64,000 nucleotides of DNA from Aquabacterium sp. J223 (GTDB lineage: Bacteria > Pseudomonadota > Gammaproteobacteria > Burkholderiales > Burkholderiaceae_C), in assembly GCF_024666615.1 (NCBI RefSeq), contig NZ_CP088297.1, positions 1,550,001 through 1,614,000 of the forward strand, in the 5' to 3' direction. Numbering within the stretch: the stretch's first letter is position 1; every line of letters begins with the position of its first letter. A model generated the notes under the pieces. That model did not search any database and was not told the DNA's origin. It saw only the letters and a list, made by a program, of their open reading frames with translations. Shown one piece after another: positions 1-9,876 of this stretch. Made by a program: the position numbers and the translations under genes.

Positions 1-840
1 TTCAACCGCCTGAAACCGCTGCGCGAGGCCAACGCGGTCAGCCAGCAGGAGTTCACCAACGCCGAGGCCGCGCTGCTGCAGGCGCAGGCCGACGTGGCCG
101 CCGGCCGGGCCGGCGTGGTCACCGCGCAGCTCAACCTGGGCTACGCCAACGTCACCGCGCCGATCTCCGGGCGCATCGGCCGCGCGCTGGTCACCGAAGG
201 CGCGCTGGTGACGCAGGCCGAGGCGACGCAGATGGCGCTCATCCAGCAGGTCGACCCGGTGTACGTCAACTTCACCCAGTCGGCGACCGAACTGCAGCGG
301 CTGCGCCGCCTGCCCGGTGCCAACACCGCCGCCGGGCTGCCGGTGCGCATCGTGCTGGAGGACGGCAGCGAACTGCCGCGTGGTGGCCGGCTGCTGTTCT
401 CCGACCTGTCGGTGGACACCACGTCGGGCCAGGTGACGCTGCGCGCCGAGGTGCCCAACGCCGACCGCGCGCTGTTGCCCGGCCAGTACGTGCGAGGCCG
501 GTTGGCGCAGCAGCAGATCGACAACGCGGTGCTGCTGCCGCAGCAGGCCGTCACCCGCGGCCAGCAGGGCGACACCGTGCTGGCGATCGGCCCCGACGGC
601 AAGCCCGCGCCGCGCCCGGTGACGCTGGGCCCGGCACAGGGCAACCAGTGGGTGGTGCTGGGCGGCCTGAAACCCGGCGACCAGGTGGTGGTGGACGGCG
701 TGCAGAAGCTTCAGATGATGCGCGGCGCGCCGGTGCAGGCGGTGCCGTGGACGCCGGCGCAGGCGGCCTCGGCGCCCGGCCGCCCGGCGTCGGTCGCGGC
801 CGCGTCGGCGCCGGCCGCCGCCTCGGCCGCCAGCCGCTGA
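1..840 (+). CDS. RND efflux periplasmic adaptor (membrane fusion protein), 5' truncated
   Basis: Periplasmic adaptor that links an inner-membrane RND pump to an outer-membrane channel for drug or solvent export. The frame is open from base 1, so the N-terminal lipoprotein signal and first hairpin helix lie outside the window. The visible part begins in the coiled-coil hairpin (Gln/Ala/Glu-rich), then passes through the lipoyl half-motif GYANVTAPISGRIG, the beta-barrel (VDPVYVNF) and the membrane-proximal domain with GLKPGDQVVVDG. It ends in a low-complexity Ala/Pro tail. The pump gene starts 13 bp downstream, so the two are surely co-transcribed. The family assignment is firm; the substrate cannot be read from the sequence. 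Confidence 0.93.
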   Translation, partial: FNRLKPLREANAVSQQEFTNAEAALLQAQADVAAGRAGVVTAQLNLGYANVTAPISGRIGRALVTEGALVTQAEATQMALIQQVDPVYVNFTQSATELQRLRRLPGANTAAGLPVRIVLEDGSELPRGGRLLFSDLSVDTTSGQVTLRAEVPNADRALLPGQYVRGRLAQQQIDNAVLLPQQAVTRGQQGDTVLAIGPDGKPAPRPVTLGPAQGNQWVVLGGLKPGDQVVVDGVQKLQMMRGAPVQAVPWTPAQAASAPGRPASVAAASAPAAASAASR

Positions 841-853
841 AGGGGCGCCCTCC

Positions 854-3800
854 ATGGCCCGCTTCTTCATCGACCGGCCCATCTTCGCGTGGGTCATCGC
901 GCTGTTCATCCTCGTGCTCGGCGCGGTGGCGATCCGGCTGCTGCCGGTGTCGCAGTACCCCACCGTGGCGCCGCCGGGCATCGTGGTCAACGTCGCCTAT
1001 CCCGGCGCCTCCGCGCAGACGCTGGAGGACGCCGTGCTCAGCGTCATCGAGCGCGAGATGAACGGCGCCAGCGGCCTCATCTACATGGAGTCCGTGGCCC
1101 AGGCCGACGGCACCGGCACGCTGACCATCACCTTCGAGCCCGGCACGAACCCGGACCTGGCGCAGGTGGACGTGCAGAACCGGCTGGCGCGGGCCACGCC
1201 CCGGCTGCCGGCGGCGGTGACCCAGCAGGGGGTGCGCGTGGACAAGGCGCGCAACAACTTCCTGATGTTCACCATCCTGTCGTCGGACGATCCCAAGTGG
1301 GACCCGGTGGCCCTCGGCGACTACGCCTCGCGCAACGTGCTGCCGGAGCTGCAGCGGGTGCCGGGCGTCGGCGTGGCGCAGCTGTTCGGCACCGAGCGGG
1401 CGATGCGCATCTGGCTGGACCCGCAGAAGCTGGTCGGCTTCAACCTGTCCGCCGCCGACGTCAACAACGCCATCCGCGCGCAGAACGTGCAGGTGCCCGC
1501 CGGCACGGTGGGCGACCTGCCGAACGTGCCCGGCCAGACCATCTTCGCCACCGTGGTGGTGCAGGGCCAGCTGGCGACGGTCGAGCAGTTCGGCAACATC
1601 GTGCTGCGCGCCAACCCCGACGGCTCCGCCGTGCGCCTGCGCGACGTGGCGCGCATCGAGCTGGGCGGCCAGGCCTATGCCACCTCGGCGCGGCTCAACG
1701 GCCAGCCGTCGACCGGCATCGGCATCCAGCTGTCGCCCACCGGCAACGCGCTGGCCACCGCCAAGGCGGTGCATGCGCGCATGGCGGAGCTGTCCAGGTT
1801 CTTTCCGCCGGGGGTGAAGTACGAGGTGCCCTACGACACCTCGCGCTTCGTCAGCATCTCGATCGAGCAGGTGGTGGAGACCCTGGTCGAGGCGGTGGTG
1901 CTGGTCTTCCTGGTCATGTTCCTGTTCCTGCAGAACTGGCGCTACACCATCATCCCGACGATCGTGGTACCGGTCGCGCTGCTCGGCACCTTCGCCGTGC
2001 TCCTGGGCCTGGGCTTCTCGATCAACGTGCTGACCATGTTCGGCATGGTGCTGGTCATCGGCATCGTGGTCGACGACGCCATCGTGGTGGTGGAGAACGT
2101 CGAGCGCATCATGAGCGAGGAGGGGCTGCCGCCGCGCGCCGCCACGCGCAAGGCCATGGGCCAGATCTCCGGCGCCATCATCGGCGTGACGGTGGTGCTG
2201 ATCTCGGTGTTCGTGCCGCTGGCCTTCTTCGCCGGCGCGGTGGGCAACATCTACAAGCAGTTCTCGGCGGTGATGGTGTCGGCCATCGCGTTCTCCGCCT
2301 TCCTGGCGCTGTCGCTCACGCCGGCGCTGTGCGCCACGCTGCTCAAGCCGGTGGCGGCCGGCCACCACCACGAGAAGCGCGGCTTCTTCGGCTGGTTCAA
2401 CCGGGGCTTCACCCGCACGGCCAAGGGCTACGAGGGCTGGGTGGCCCGGCTGCTGCGGCGCAGCGGCCGCTTCATGGTCATCTACCTGGCCATCGTGGTC
2501 GCGGTGGGCTGGATGTTCCTGCGCCTGCCCAACAGCTTCCTGCCCAACGAGGACCAGGGCTACATCATCGTCAACGTCCAGCTGCCGCCCGGCGCCTCGC
2601 AGAACCGGACGCTGGAGGTGATCCAGCAGGTGGAGGGCTTCATCCTCAAGCAGCCCGAGGTGGACAGCATGGTGAGCGTGCTGGGCTTCAGCTTCTCGGG
2701 CACCGGGCAGAACGCCGGCCTGGCCTTCGTGGTGCTGAAGGACTGGAAGGACCGCGAGGGCGCGGGCAGCACCGCGCAGGCGCTGGCCGGCCGGACCTTC
2801 GGCGCGCTGTCCCAGGTCCGCGACGCGTTCATCTTCGCGCTGAGCCCGCCGCCGATCCCGGAGCTGGGCAACGCCACCGGCTTCACCTTCCGGCTGCAGG
2901 ACCGCGGCGGCCAGGGACGCGAGGCGCTGACCAATGCGCGCAACCAGCTGCTCGGCATGGCGTCGCAGAGCAGGCTGCTCGCCGGCGTGCGCCCGGACGG
3001 CCTGGAGGACGCGCCGCAGCTGCAGCTGGACATCGACCGCGACAAGGCCAATGCGCTGGGCGTGGGCTTCGACGCCATCGCGACCACGCTGTCCACCGCG
3101 ACCGGCTCCAGCTACATCAACGACTTTCCCAACCAGGGGCGCCTGCAGCGGGTGATCGTGCAGTCGGATGCGCCGCGCCGCATGCAGCCGGACGACCTGC
3201 TGCGGCTGAACGTCGTCAACAACCGGGGCCAGTCGGTGCCGGTGGCGTCCTTCGCCACCACCCGCTGGATCACCGGCGCGATGCAGACCGTCCGCTACAA
3301 CGGCTACCCGACGATGCGCATCGCCGGCGACGCCGCGCCCGGCGTGAGCACCGGCCAGGCCATGGCCGAGATGGAGCGCCTGGCCGCGCAGCTGCCGCCG
3401 GGCTTCGGCTTCGAATGGACCGGCCAGTCGCGCGAGGAGAAGCTGTCCGGGCAGACGGCCAACCTGCTCTACGCCTTCTCGCTGCTGGCGGTGTTCCTCG
3501 CGCTGGCCGCGCTGTACGAGAGCTGGTCGATCCCCGCGGCGGTGCTGCTGGTGGTGCCGCTGGGCGTGCTCGGCGCGCTGACCGGCGTGTTCCTGCGCGA
3601 CTACCCGAACGACGTCTACTTCAAGATCGGCCTCATCACCGTCATCGGCCTGGCGGCGAAGAACGCCATCCTGATCATCGAGTTCGCCAAGGACCTGCAG
3701 GCGCAGGGCAAGAGCGCCTTCGACGCCGCGCTGCAGGCGGCGCACCTGCGCTTCCGGCCCATCATCATGACCTCGCTGGCCTTCATCCTCGGCGTGCTGC

Positions 3801-4042
3801 CGCTGGTGATCTCCAGCGGCGCCGGCTCGGCCAGCCAGCGCGCCATCGGCACCGGCGTGATGGGCGGCATGATCGCGGCCACCGTGCTGGCGGTGTTCTT
3901 CGTGCCGCTGTTCTTCGTCGTCGTGCGCCGCTTCTTCAAGGGCAGCGAGCGCCAGCGCCGGCTGCACGCTCACCAGCTCGACGACAACGACGGCGCGGCC
4001 ACGCCGCCCACGCCCGCCACCCCTGCCGAGGGCCGCCCGTGA
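854..4042 (+). CDS. RND multidrug efflux pump, HAE1 family (AcrB/MexB-like)
   Basis: Inner-membrane proton-driven drug exporter of 1062 residues, the normal length for the AcrB family. It starts with the typical MARFFIDRPIFAWVIA. The proton-relay residues are intact: Asp407 and Asp408 in the VVDDAIVVVENVERIM segment of TM4, and Lys936 in the GLAAKNAILIIEFAKDL segment of TM10. Two periplasmic porter/docking halves surround the inner transmembrane bundle. The C-terminal tail after the last helix is polar and Pro/Ala-rich. It sits between its adaptor and its outer-membrane channel gene, so this is a complete tripartite operon apart from the truncated adaptor start. The HAE1 class suggests organic substrates rather than metals. 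Confidence 0.96.
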   Translation: MARFFIDRPIFAWVIALFILVLGAVAIRLLPVSQYPTVAPPGIVVNVAYPGASAQTLEDAVLSVIEREMNGASGLIYMESVAQADGTGTLTITFEPGTNPDLAQVDVQNRLARATPRLPAAVTQQGVRVDKARNNFLMFTILSSDDPKWDPVALGDYASRNVLPELQRVPGVGVAQLFGTERAMRIWLDPQKLVGFNLSAADVNNAIRAQNVQVPAGTVGDLPNVPGQTIFATVVVQGQLATVEQFGNIVLRANPDGSAVRLRDVARIELGGQAYATSARLNGQPSTGIGIQLSPTGNALATAKAVHARMAELSRFFPPGVKYEVPYDTSRFVSISIEQVVETLVEAVVLVFLVMFLFLQNWRYTIIPTIVVPVALLGTFAVLLGLGFSINVLTMFGMVLVIGIVVDDAIVVVENVERIMSEEGLPPRAATRKAMGQISGAIIGVTVVLISVFVPLAFFAGAVGNIYKQFSAVMVSAIAFSAFLALSLTPALCATLLKPVAAGHHHEKRGFFGWFNRGFTRTAKGYEGWVARLLRRSGRFMVIYLAIVVAVGWMFLRLPNSFLPNEDQGYIIVNVQLPPGASQNRTLEVIQQVEGFILKQPEVDSMVSVLGFSFSGTGQNAGLAFVVLKDWKDREGAGSTAQALAGRTFGALSQVRDAFIFALSPPPIPELGNATGFTFRLQDRGGQGREALTNARNQLLGMASQSRLLAGVRPDGLEDAPQLQLDIDRDKANALGVGFDAIATTLSTATGSSYINDFPNQGRLQRVIVQSDAPRRMQPDDLLRLNVVNNRGQSVPVASFATTRWITGAMQTVRYNGYPTMRIAGDAAPGVSTGQAMAEMERLAAQLPPGFGFEWTGQSREEKLSGQTANLLYAFSLLAVFLALAALYESWSIPAAVLLVVPLGVLGALTGVFLRDYPNDVYFKIGLITVIGLAAKNAILIIEFAKDLQAQGKSAFDAALQAAHLRFRPIIMTSLAFILGVLPLVISSGAGSASQRAIGTGVMGGMIAATVLAVFFVPLFFVVVRRFFKGSERQRRLHAHQLDDNDGAATPPTPATPAEGRP

Positions 4043-4080
4043 CAGATCCCACCCCGTCCGTCGCCAGCACAATGCCCGCC

Positions 4081-5523
4081 ATGACGCACCGTGACCGACC
4101 CCCATCGCGCGCCGCCGCGGCGGCGCTGGCGCTGCTGCTGTCCGCGGCGCTGGCCGGCTGTGCGCTGGTGCCCGAATACCAGCGCCCCGCCGCCCCGGTG
4201 GGCGACGGCTTCCCGCTGGCCGACAAGGTCTCCGGCGTGGCCGCCACCGCGGCGGCGGCGCCCGACCTGCCGTGGCCGCAGTTCTTCACCGAGCCGCGGC
4301 TGCAGGCGCTGATCCGGCTGGCGCTGCAGAACAACCGGGACCTGCGCATCGCGGCACTCAACGCCGAGACGGCCCGCGCCACGCTGGCGGCCCGCCGGGC
4401 CGACATCTTCCCGACGGTCAACGCCACGGTGACCGGCTCGCGCCAGCCCAGCCCGTTCACCGGCGGCCTGCTGAGCATCTACACCGCCGGCCTGGCGGTG
4501 TCGAACTACGAGCTCGACCTGTTCGGCCGGCTGCGCTCGCTCACCGACCAGGCGGCCGCCCAGTACCTGGCCAGCGCGGAGGGCGCCCGCGCGGCGCAGG
4601 TGACGCTGCTGTCGTCGCTGGCCTCGGCCTACTACGCGGTGCAGGCCGACGAGGCGCTGCTGGCCGTCACCCGCGACACGCTGGCCAGCCGCGAGCAGAG
4701 CTTCCGGCTGACCCAGCTGCGCACGGACAACGGCGTGTCCTCCGAGCTCGACCTGCGGCTGGCCGAAGGCCAGCTCGCCGCCGCGCGGGCGACGCTGGCC
4801 TCCGCCGAGCGCCAGCGCCAGCAGGACCTGAACGCGCTGGTGCTGCTGGTCGGCCAGCCGCTGCCCGCCGACCTGCCGCCGCCCGGCGGCTGGTCCGCGC
4901 AGGCGCTGACCGACGTGCCGGCCGGCCTGCCGTCGGAGGTGCTGCTGCGCCGGCCCGACGTGCGCCAGGCCGAGGCGTCGCTGGTCGCGGCCAACGCCAA
5001 CATCGGCGCGGCGCGCGCCGCGTTCTTCCCGCGCGTGCTGCTCACCGCGCAGGTCGGCACCGCCAGCAGCCACCTGGCCGACCTGGGCCAGGCCAGCGCC
5101 TGGAGCCTGGCGCCGCAGCTGCTGCTGCCGATCTTCGACTTCGGCCGCAACCGGGCCAACCTGCGCGCCGCCGAAGGCCAGCGCGCGGTGGCGGTGGCGC
5201 AGTACGAGCGCGCCATCCAGTCGGCCTTCCGCGAGGTGGCCAACGCGCTGGCCAACCGCAGCCTGCTGGCCGAGCAGCTGGACCAGCTGGCGCAGCAGAC
5301 CGCCACCGAGCGCCGCCGCCTGGCGCTGACCGAGCTGCGCCAGCGCAACGGCGTGGCCAGCTCGCTGGAGCTGCTCGACGCGCAGCGCAGCCTGTTCGCC
5401 CTGCAGCAGCAGCAATTGCAGCTGGAGCTGTCGCTGGTGCAGAGCCGCATCGCGGCCTACGGCGCGCTGGGCGGCGGCTGGAGCGCCGACGCGGTGGCCG
5501 CGGCGACGCCGACCGGCCGCTGA
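4081..5523 (+). CDS. RND outer-membrane channel lipoprotein (NodT/OprM family)
   Basis: Outer-membrane exit duct of the tripartite pump, 480 residues. The N-terminus is a lipoprotein signal with lipobox LAGC, giving a lipidated Cys followed by ALVPEYQRP, typical of OprM-like channels. Two internal repeats of the outer membrane efflux domain follow, each with long Ala/Gln/Arg helices and the motif NYELDLFGR. I chose the ATG at 4081 because it gives a compact signal (MTHRD, then a hydrophobic Ala/Leu core). An in-frame ATG at 4072 would add three residues. A CACAAT hexamer at 4068-4073 could be a weak internal -10 box. Confidence 0.93.
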   Translation: MTHRDRPPSRAAAAALALLLSAALAGCALVPEYQRPAAPVGDGFPLADKVSGVAATAAAAPDLPWPQFFTEPRLQALIRLALQNNRDLRIAALNAETARATLAARRADIFPTVNATVTGSRQPSPFTGGLLSIYTAGLAVSNYELDLFGRLRSLTDQAAAQYLASAEGARAAQVTLLSSLASAYYAVQADEALLAVTRDTLASREQSFRLTQLRTDNGVSSELDLRLAEGQLAAARATLASAERQRQQDLNALVLLVGQPLPADLPPPGGWSAQALTDVPAGLPSEVLLRRPDVRQAEASLVAANANIGAARAAFFPRVLLTAQVGTASSHLADLGQASAWSLAPQLLLPIFDFGRNRANLRAAEGQRAVAVAQYERAIQSAFREVANALANRSLLAEQLDQLAQQTATERRRLALTELRQRNGVASSLELLDAQRSLFALQQQQLQLELSLVQSRIAAYGALGGGWSADAVAAATPTGR

Positions 5524-5549
5524 CGGCGGCCGGCCGACACCGGCCGTCG
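5524..5549. terminator. Stem-loop between convergent genes
   Basis: A 10-bp GC stem (5524-5533 with 5540-5549, one G-T pair) with a 6-nt loop lies directly after the channel gene stop and before the convergent mnmC stop. There is no U-tract on either strand, so it is a candidate bidirectional or Rho-assisted end rather than a classic intrinsic terminator. Confidence 0.45.
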
Positions 5550-5553
5550 GGCG

Positions 5554-7453
5554 TCAGCCCGGCCGTCTCGCGGCGCGGGCCAGGAACCGCGCCGGGTCCA
5601 CCGCGTCGAGCAGTTCGGCCGGCAGCGGCAGCGGCGCTCCGCTGAGCGCGGCGGCGATGGACTCGCCGAGCAGGGCCGCCGTGGTCAACCCGCGCGAGGC
5701 CAGGCCGGCGAGCAGCCACAGGCCGGGCTGGCGCGGCAGCAGACGCGGCTGGTCGAGCCGTGCGGCGGGCGCGTGGGAGGCGTCGTCCCAGGCCAGGGGC
5801 ACCGGCCCCGCCAGCGGCAGCCGGTCGGGCGCCACCTGGCGCCAGCCGACGCGGCCGTCGAGCGTGGTGGGGTCCGGCAGCGGGCCGTCCCAGCCGGTGA
5901 GGCGCCGCAGCTGGGCCAGGTTGTGCCGGTGGTCGGCCTCGCGCAGCGCCGGCGTGTCGTCGCCGGGCTGGGTGGTGGCACCGCAGAGCAGCCGGCCGTC
6001 GGGCAGCGGCAGCACGTAGCCGGCGCCCGCCAGCGGCAGCGACGGCCGCGGACCGGGCGCGGTGGCCGGCAGCGTGGTGATCTGCCCGCGCACCGCGCGC
6101 AGCAGCGGCGCCAGCGGCGGCAGCAGCCGCGGCAGCCCGCCCGCGCAGGCCAGCACCACCACCGGCGCGCGGTCGAGTTCATGGCCGAGGGCGTCGAGCA
6201 GGCGCCAGCCGCCCTCGGCGTCGCGCTGCAGCCCGTGCACGGCCTGCCCGCCGCGGAACACCACGCCGGGGGTGCGCAGCCGGTGCCGCACCCAGGCCGC
6301 CGGGTCGACCCAGCCGGCCGGGCCGAACCACCAGGCGGGGCCGGGCAGCGACACCTGGGCCAGGTCCGACGCGTCTTCCCGCGTCAGCACCCGGGCCAGG
6401 TCGGGGGCAGGCCGAGCCGTTCGGCGAGCGCCTGCAAATCGGCGGCGCGGCGCTGCGCGTCCAGCCGCAGCAGGCCGTCGGCCGCGCCGGCAGCGGGCGG
6501 CAGGCCGGCCGCTCGGGCGCACCGCAGCGCCTGGCGCATCCACAGCGCGCCGGCGCGGTGCAGCCGCGCATGCGGCCCGTCGTCGGCATGGACCACCGGG
6601 TGGAACAGGCCGCCGGCGTTGCCCGAGGTCTCGGCGGCCGGGTGCGGGTGGCGGTCGAGCACCCGGCAGTGCCAGCCCTGGTCGGCCAGCGCGGCGGCCA
6701 CCGACGCCCCGGCCAGCCCGGCGCCGACCACCACCGCCTCGCGGGCGGCGGGGGGTGCCGGCCGTCCCGCCGGCCGCGGGGCGTGGAAGGCCGGCGCGTA
6801 CCGGGCCACGGTCATCCCGCCGGCCGTGCCGGGCCCGGACGTCGCGGCCACCACGAAGCCGGCGGCGGCCAGGCCGTCGCGCAGCGCGTCGCTGGTGTCG
6901 TCGGACGCCAGGGTGGCGCCCGGGGCGGCCAGCCGCGCCAGGGCCTGCAGGCGCCGCGGTGGGCGTCCCCGGTCGGCGCGGTGCCGGCACCGTCCAGGTA
7001 GAACGCGTCGGCCTGCAGCACCAGTGCCGGCAGCCAGTCGTCGGGGTCGCCGAAGGCCAGTTGCAGCGACACCGCGCCGTCGTCGAGGCGCAGCAGGTGC
7101 AGGCCGTGCACCGCCGGCGGCCACGCGGCCTGCCACTGCGCGGCCAGCCCGTCCAGCGGCGAGCCGGCGTGGCAGCCGGCCAGCGCGGCGGCGGTCGGGG
7201 GCTGGGCGACCACGGCGACGAGGTGCAGCCGACGGGCGCGATGGGGGTCGTCGCGCCAGGCCGCCCAGGTGGCCAGCAGGGGGTCGCCGGCGCCGAAGCC
7301 GGTGGCCAGCACGGTGAAGCGCTCGCGGCCGCGCCAGCGACCGGGCAGCCCGTTGCCGCCGAGGAAGACCTGCCGTGCCTGCGCCAGTGCCAGCGTGCGG
7401 TCGGCCATGTCCCGACGGGCGGGCGGCGCGGGAACGACGGGGCCGGTCTTCAC
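5554..7453 (-). pseudogene. mnmC: MnmC-type tRNA wobble-uridine modification enzyme, frameshifted twice
   Basis: MnmC completes mnm5s2U34 in tRNA. An N-terminal methyltransferase domain and a C-terminal FAD oxidase domain are both recognisable, but in three reading frames. The first piece (from a GTG at 7453) has LAQARQVFLGGNGLPGRW and DAFYLDG. The frame then changes near 6970-6990 and continues with LARLAAPGATLAS and the FAD motif VVVGAGLAGASVAAAL. It changes again at a five-C run (6403-6407), where a sixth C would restore DLARVLTREDAS and the intact FAD domain end. The methyltransferase half also looks degraded: the usual DGFAPxxNPxxW segment is absent, and the SAM loop reads GFGAGDPLLATW instead of GFGxGLNFL. 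It is either a decaying gene or a diverged gene plus sequencing errors. Confidence 0.8.
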
Positions 7454-7492
7454 CCGTCCATCATGCCGATGCGGCCGCGGACGCCTCGCCGC

Positions 7493-7906
7493 TCACCGCG
7501 GCGGGATGGCGTAGGTGCCGACGGCGTGGGCCACCGGGTCCGGCTTGCCCTCGGCGTACAGGCTGACCTCGCCCACCGCCTGGCGGCGGCCGACCTTGAT
7601 CAGCCGGCACACGCCGACGATGGACCGGTCGGCCGGCGGCTTGCGCAGGAAGTTGACGGTGAGGTTGGTGGTCACCGCCAGCGGCACGATGCCGATCGCG
7701 CCCAGCAGCGCGACGTACAGCGCCACGTCGGCCACCGCCATCAGCAGCGGGCCGGAGACGGTGCCGCCGGGGCGCAGCTCGTCCGGGCCGATCGGGTGCA
7801 CGACGGTGGCGCCGCCGGGCACCACCTCGCGCACCACGCATCGTGTCTGCGGGAACTCCGCCGCGATGAAGTCGGCGATCTCCTGCTGGGTCGCTTTCAA
7901 CGTCAT
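7493..7906 (-). CDS. PaaI-family hotdog thioesterase
   Basis: Small hotdog-fold acyl-CoA thioesterase of 137 residues from the ATG at 7906. The fold is shown by the PGGTVSGPLLMAVADVALYVALLG segment, which carries the conserved Asp region, and by VTTNLTVNFLRKP in the central strand. The frame extends upstream to 7981, but that part overlaps the efp terminator, and MTLKATQQEIADFIA is the normal family start. It lies downstream of efp behind a strong terminator, so it probably has its own promoter. Substrate unknown. A second hotdog thioesterase occurs at 24884-25300, in a clear catabolic context. Confidence 0.85.
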   Translation of the reverse strand: MTLKATQQEIADFIAAEFPQTRCVVREVVPGGATVVHPIGPDELRPGGTVSGPLLMAVADVALYVALLGAIGIVPLAVTTNLTVNFLRKPPADRSIVGVCRLIKVGRRQAVGEVSLYAEGKPDPVAHAVGTYAIPPR

Positions 7907-7970
7907 GCCTGCCGCCGTTCGTCGGAGGTGGCCCTGGCGCGGATCCCTGCCGACCCGCGCCAGGGCCATG

Positions 7971-7993
7971 AAAAAGGGCACCGAGGTGCCCTT
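7971..7993 (-). terminator. Intrinsic terminator of efp
   Basis: On the minus strand the sequence forms a GGGCACC/GGTGCCC stem followed by five T, 23 bp past the efp stop codon. This is a good Rho-independent terminator. Confidence 0.85.
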
Positions 7994-8015
7994 CGCATGG
8001 TCGCCGCGCGGCGCG

Positions 8016-8570
8016 TCAGACGCGCTTCTTGTACTCGTGCGTGCGGGTGTCGATCTCGATCTTGTCGCCGTTCTCGACGAACAGCGGCACCGGGATCTCG
8101 AAGCCGGTGCCCTTCAGGCGGGCCGGCTTCATCACCTTGCCGGAGGTGTCGCCCTTGACGGCCGGCTCGGTCTCGATCTCGCGCACCACGGTGGTCGGCA
8201 GTTCGACCGAGATGGCCTTGCCGTCGTAGAACACCACTTCCACCTGCATGTTGTCTTCCAGGTAGTTGATGGCGTCGCCCATGTTCTCGGCCTCGACCTC
8301 GAACTGGTTGTACTCGGCGTCCATGAAGGCGTACATCGGGTCGGCGAAGTAGGAGTAGGTGCACTCCTTCTTGTCGAGCACGATCTGGTCCATCTTGTCG
8401 TCGGCCTTGAACACCACCTCGGCGCCCGCGCCGTTGAGCAGGTTCTTCATCTTCATGCGCACGGTGGCGGCGCCGCGGCCGCCGCGGCTGTACTCGGTCT
8501 TGAGCACGACCATCGGGTCCTTGCCCTGCATGATCACGTTGCCGGCGCGGATTTCCTGAGCGAGTTTCAT
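8016..8570 (-). CDS. efp: Elongation factor P, arginine-32 (EarP-modified) type
   Basis: EF-P binds between the P and E sites and rescues ribosomes stalled at polyproline. The 184-residue protein has the normal KOW-like N-domain and two OB domains, ending in [12 protein letters not shown]. The tip of the domain I loop reads [13 protein letters not shown], which puts arginine at position 32 where E. coli has a lysine at 34. That arginine is the residue rhamnosylated by EarP in beta- and gammaproteobacteria of this type (established knowledge). The gene for EarP lies immediately upstream on the same strand, 132 bp away, and a clean intrinsic terminator follows. Confidence 0.97.
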   Translation of the reverse strand: MKLAQEIRAGNVIMQGKDPMVVLKTEYSRGGRGAATVRMKMKNLLNGAGAEVVFKADDKMDQIVLDKKECTYSYFADPMYAFMDAEYNQFEVEAENMGDAINYLEDNMQVEVVFYDGKAISVELPTTVVREIETEPAVKGDTSGKVMKPARLKGTGFEIPVPLFVENGDKIEIDTRTHEYKKRV

Positions 8571-8702
8571 ACGGTTCCGAAAGGTTCTGGAGGGGACGCA
8601 CCAGGTGCCGGCCCGGGTCTGCAGCCCGAGGGGGTCCGGTCCGGACCTGCTCCGATTCGGTTCACCATGAAGCGCGGAGCGTGCGGCGCAAAGCCCGTGA
8701 TT

Positions 8703-9806
8703 CTAACCGGCCGGCCTGTCGGCACCTGCCGCCGCGGGGCCTTGGCGCCGGACGAAGGCGCGCAGCGCCGTCACCAGGTCGGGCTGGGCGAGCAGGCGCC
8801 CGCGCCAGTCGACGGTCCAGGCCCGCCAGTCGGCCAGCAGCGCGGGGTCGAGCGTGGGCAGCGGTCCGGCGTCCAGGCCGTTCCACACCGCGAAGCACCG
8901 GCGCACCGCCGCCGCCAGCGCGGCCGGTGCGCCGTCGAGCAGCCGGTCGAGGAAGGCCGCCAGCTTCGGGCCGTGCGCGCCGTCGTGTTGCGGGTAGAGC
9001 TGCCAGACGAAGGGCCGGCCGGCCCAGAGGGCCCGCACCAGCGAGTCCTCGCCGCGCACCAGGTTCAGCTCGGCGCACCACAGCAGGTGATCGAAGTCCG
9101 CCTGGGGCAGCAGGGGCAGCGGCTGCAGGCGCAGCGCCGACGGCCAACCGCCCACGGCCTGCAGCGCCTGCGACTGTTCCGTCGCCGGCCCGGCGGCGGT
9201 GAGGAGCCGCGTGGGGGCGCTGGCCAGCGCGTCGCGCAACGCGGGCAGCGCCGGGTTGCGATAGCAGAACAGCAGCACGTCGCGTTCGCCGTCGGCGGCC
9301 GGCCAGCCCTGGGCGGCACGCCAGGCGTCGGCGTCGAAGGCCGCCTGCCGCGCGGCCAGGTCGGGCTCGCGCAGCAGGCCGCCGGTGCCGGCGCCGAAGC
9401 CCGGGTAGAAGAACCACTTCGTCAGGCCCCGGCCCGGGCCGGCGAGCTGCGGCGAGGGCAGGCCATGGCTGCGCTCGACGAAGGGCTCGGCGCTCAGGTA
9501 CTCCAGGTTGATCCACACCGGCGGTGGCGCGGCGGCGGCCATGGCCGCGACGAAGGCCGGCGGCGGGTCGCAGCCGAAGGCCTCGACCACCACGTCGCCG
9601 GGCGGCGGCGGCGCCGCCTGCGCCTCGGCCCAGGGCCGCACCTGCACGCCGGGCGCGCCCTGCGGCGCCATCCAGGCCAGCGCCGAGGCGTCGTCCAGCC
9701 ACAGCCGCACCGCGTCGCCGCGCCGTGCGAGGTCGGCGGCCAGCCGCCAGCACACGCCGACGTCGCCCCAGTTGTCGATGACGCGGCAGAAGACGTCCCA
9801 GCGCAT
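8703..9806 (-). CDS. earP: EF-P arginine rhamnosyltransferase EarP
   Basis: Transfers L-rhamnose from dTDP-rhamnose to Arg32 of EF-P. The protein has 367 residues, usual for the family. It begins with [23 protein letters not shown], where the [13 protein letters not shown] motif is diagnostic and includes the catalytic Asp region. It also contains [29 protein letters not shown] and the C-terminal [21 protein letters not shown] nucleotide-sugar-binding segment. It precedes efp in one transcription unit and is divergent from uvrC (70 bp apart). dTDP-rhamnose synthesis genes are not in the window. Confidence 0.95.
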   Translation of the reverse strand: MRWDVFCRVIDNWGDVGVCWRLAADLARRGDAVRLWLDDASALAWMAPQGAPGVQVRPWAEAQAAPPPPGDVVVEAFGCDPPPAFVAAMAAAAPPPVWINLEYLSAEPFVERSHGLPSPQLAGPGRGLTKWFFYPGFGAGTGGLLREPDLAARQAAFDADAWRAAQGWPAADGERDVLLFCYRNPALPALRDALASAPTRLLTAAGPATEQSQALQAVGGWPSALRLQPLPLLPQADFDHLLWCAELNLVRGEDSLVRALWAGRPFVWQLYPQHDGAHGPKLAAFLDRLLDGAPAALAAAVRRCFAVWNGLDAGPLPTLDPALLADWRAWTVDWRGRLLAQPDLVTALRAFVRRQGPAAAGADRPAG

Positions 9807-9876
9807 GGCGCGGGATTATCGGCAGGCCTTGCGGCGGGTCCGGCGCGGGGCGGCCGGCACAATGGCCGGCTCGACG

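Noticed and set aside
551..4105. A 1184-codon open frame on the minus strand opposite the RND pump gene
   Set aside because: It is antisense to a fully conserved RND gene and is rich in His, Arg, Asp and Gln with no domain. Long antisense frames are a normal by-product of very GC-rich codons.
8600..8660. A third copy of the dispersed repeat between earP and efp
   Set aside because: It contains CCCGAGGGGG and CCCGGGTCTG but in a different order, and it lacks the 16-bp core, so the likeness may be only base composition.
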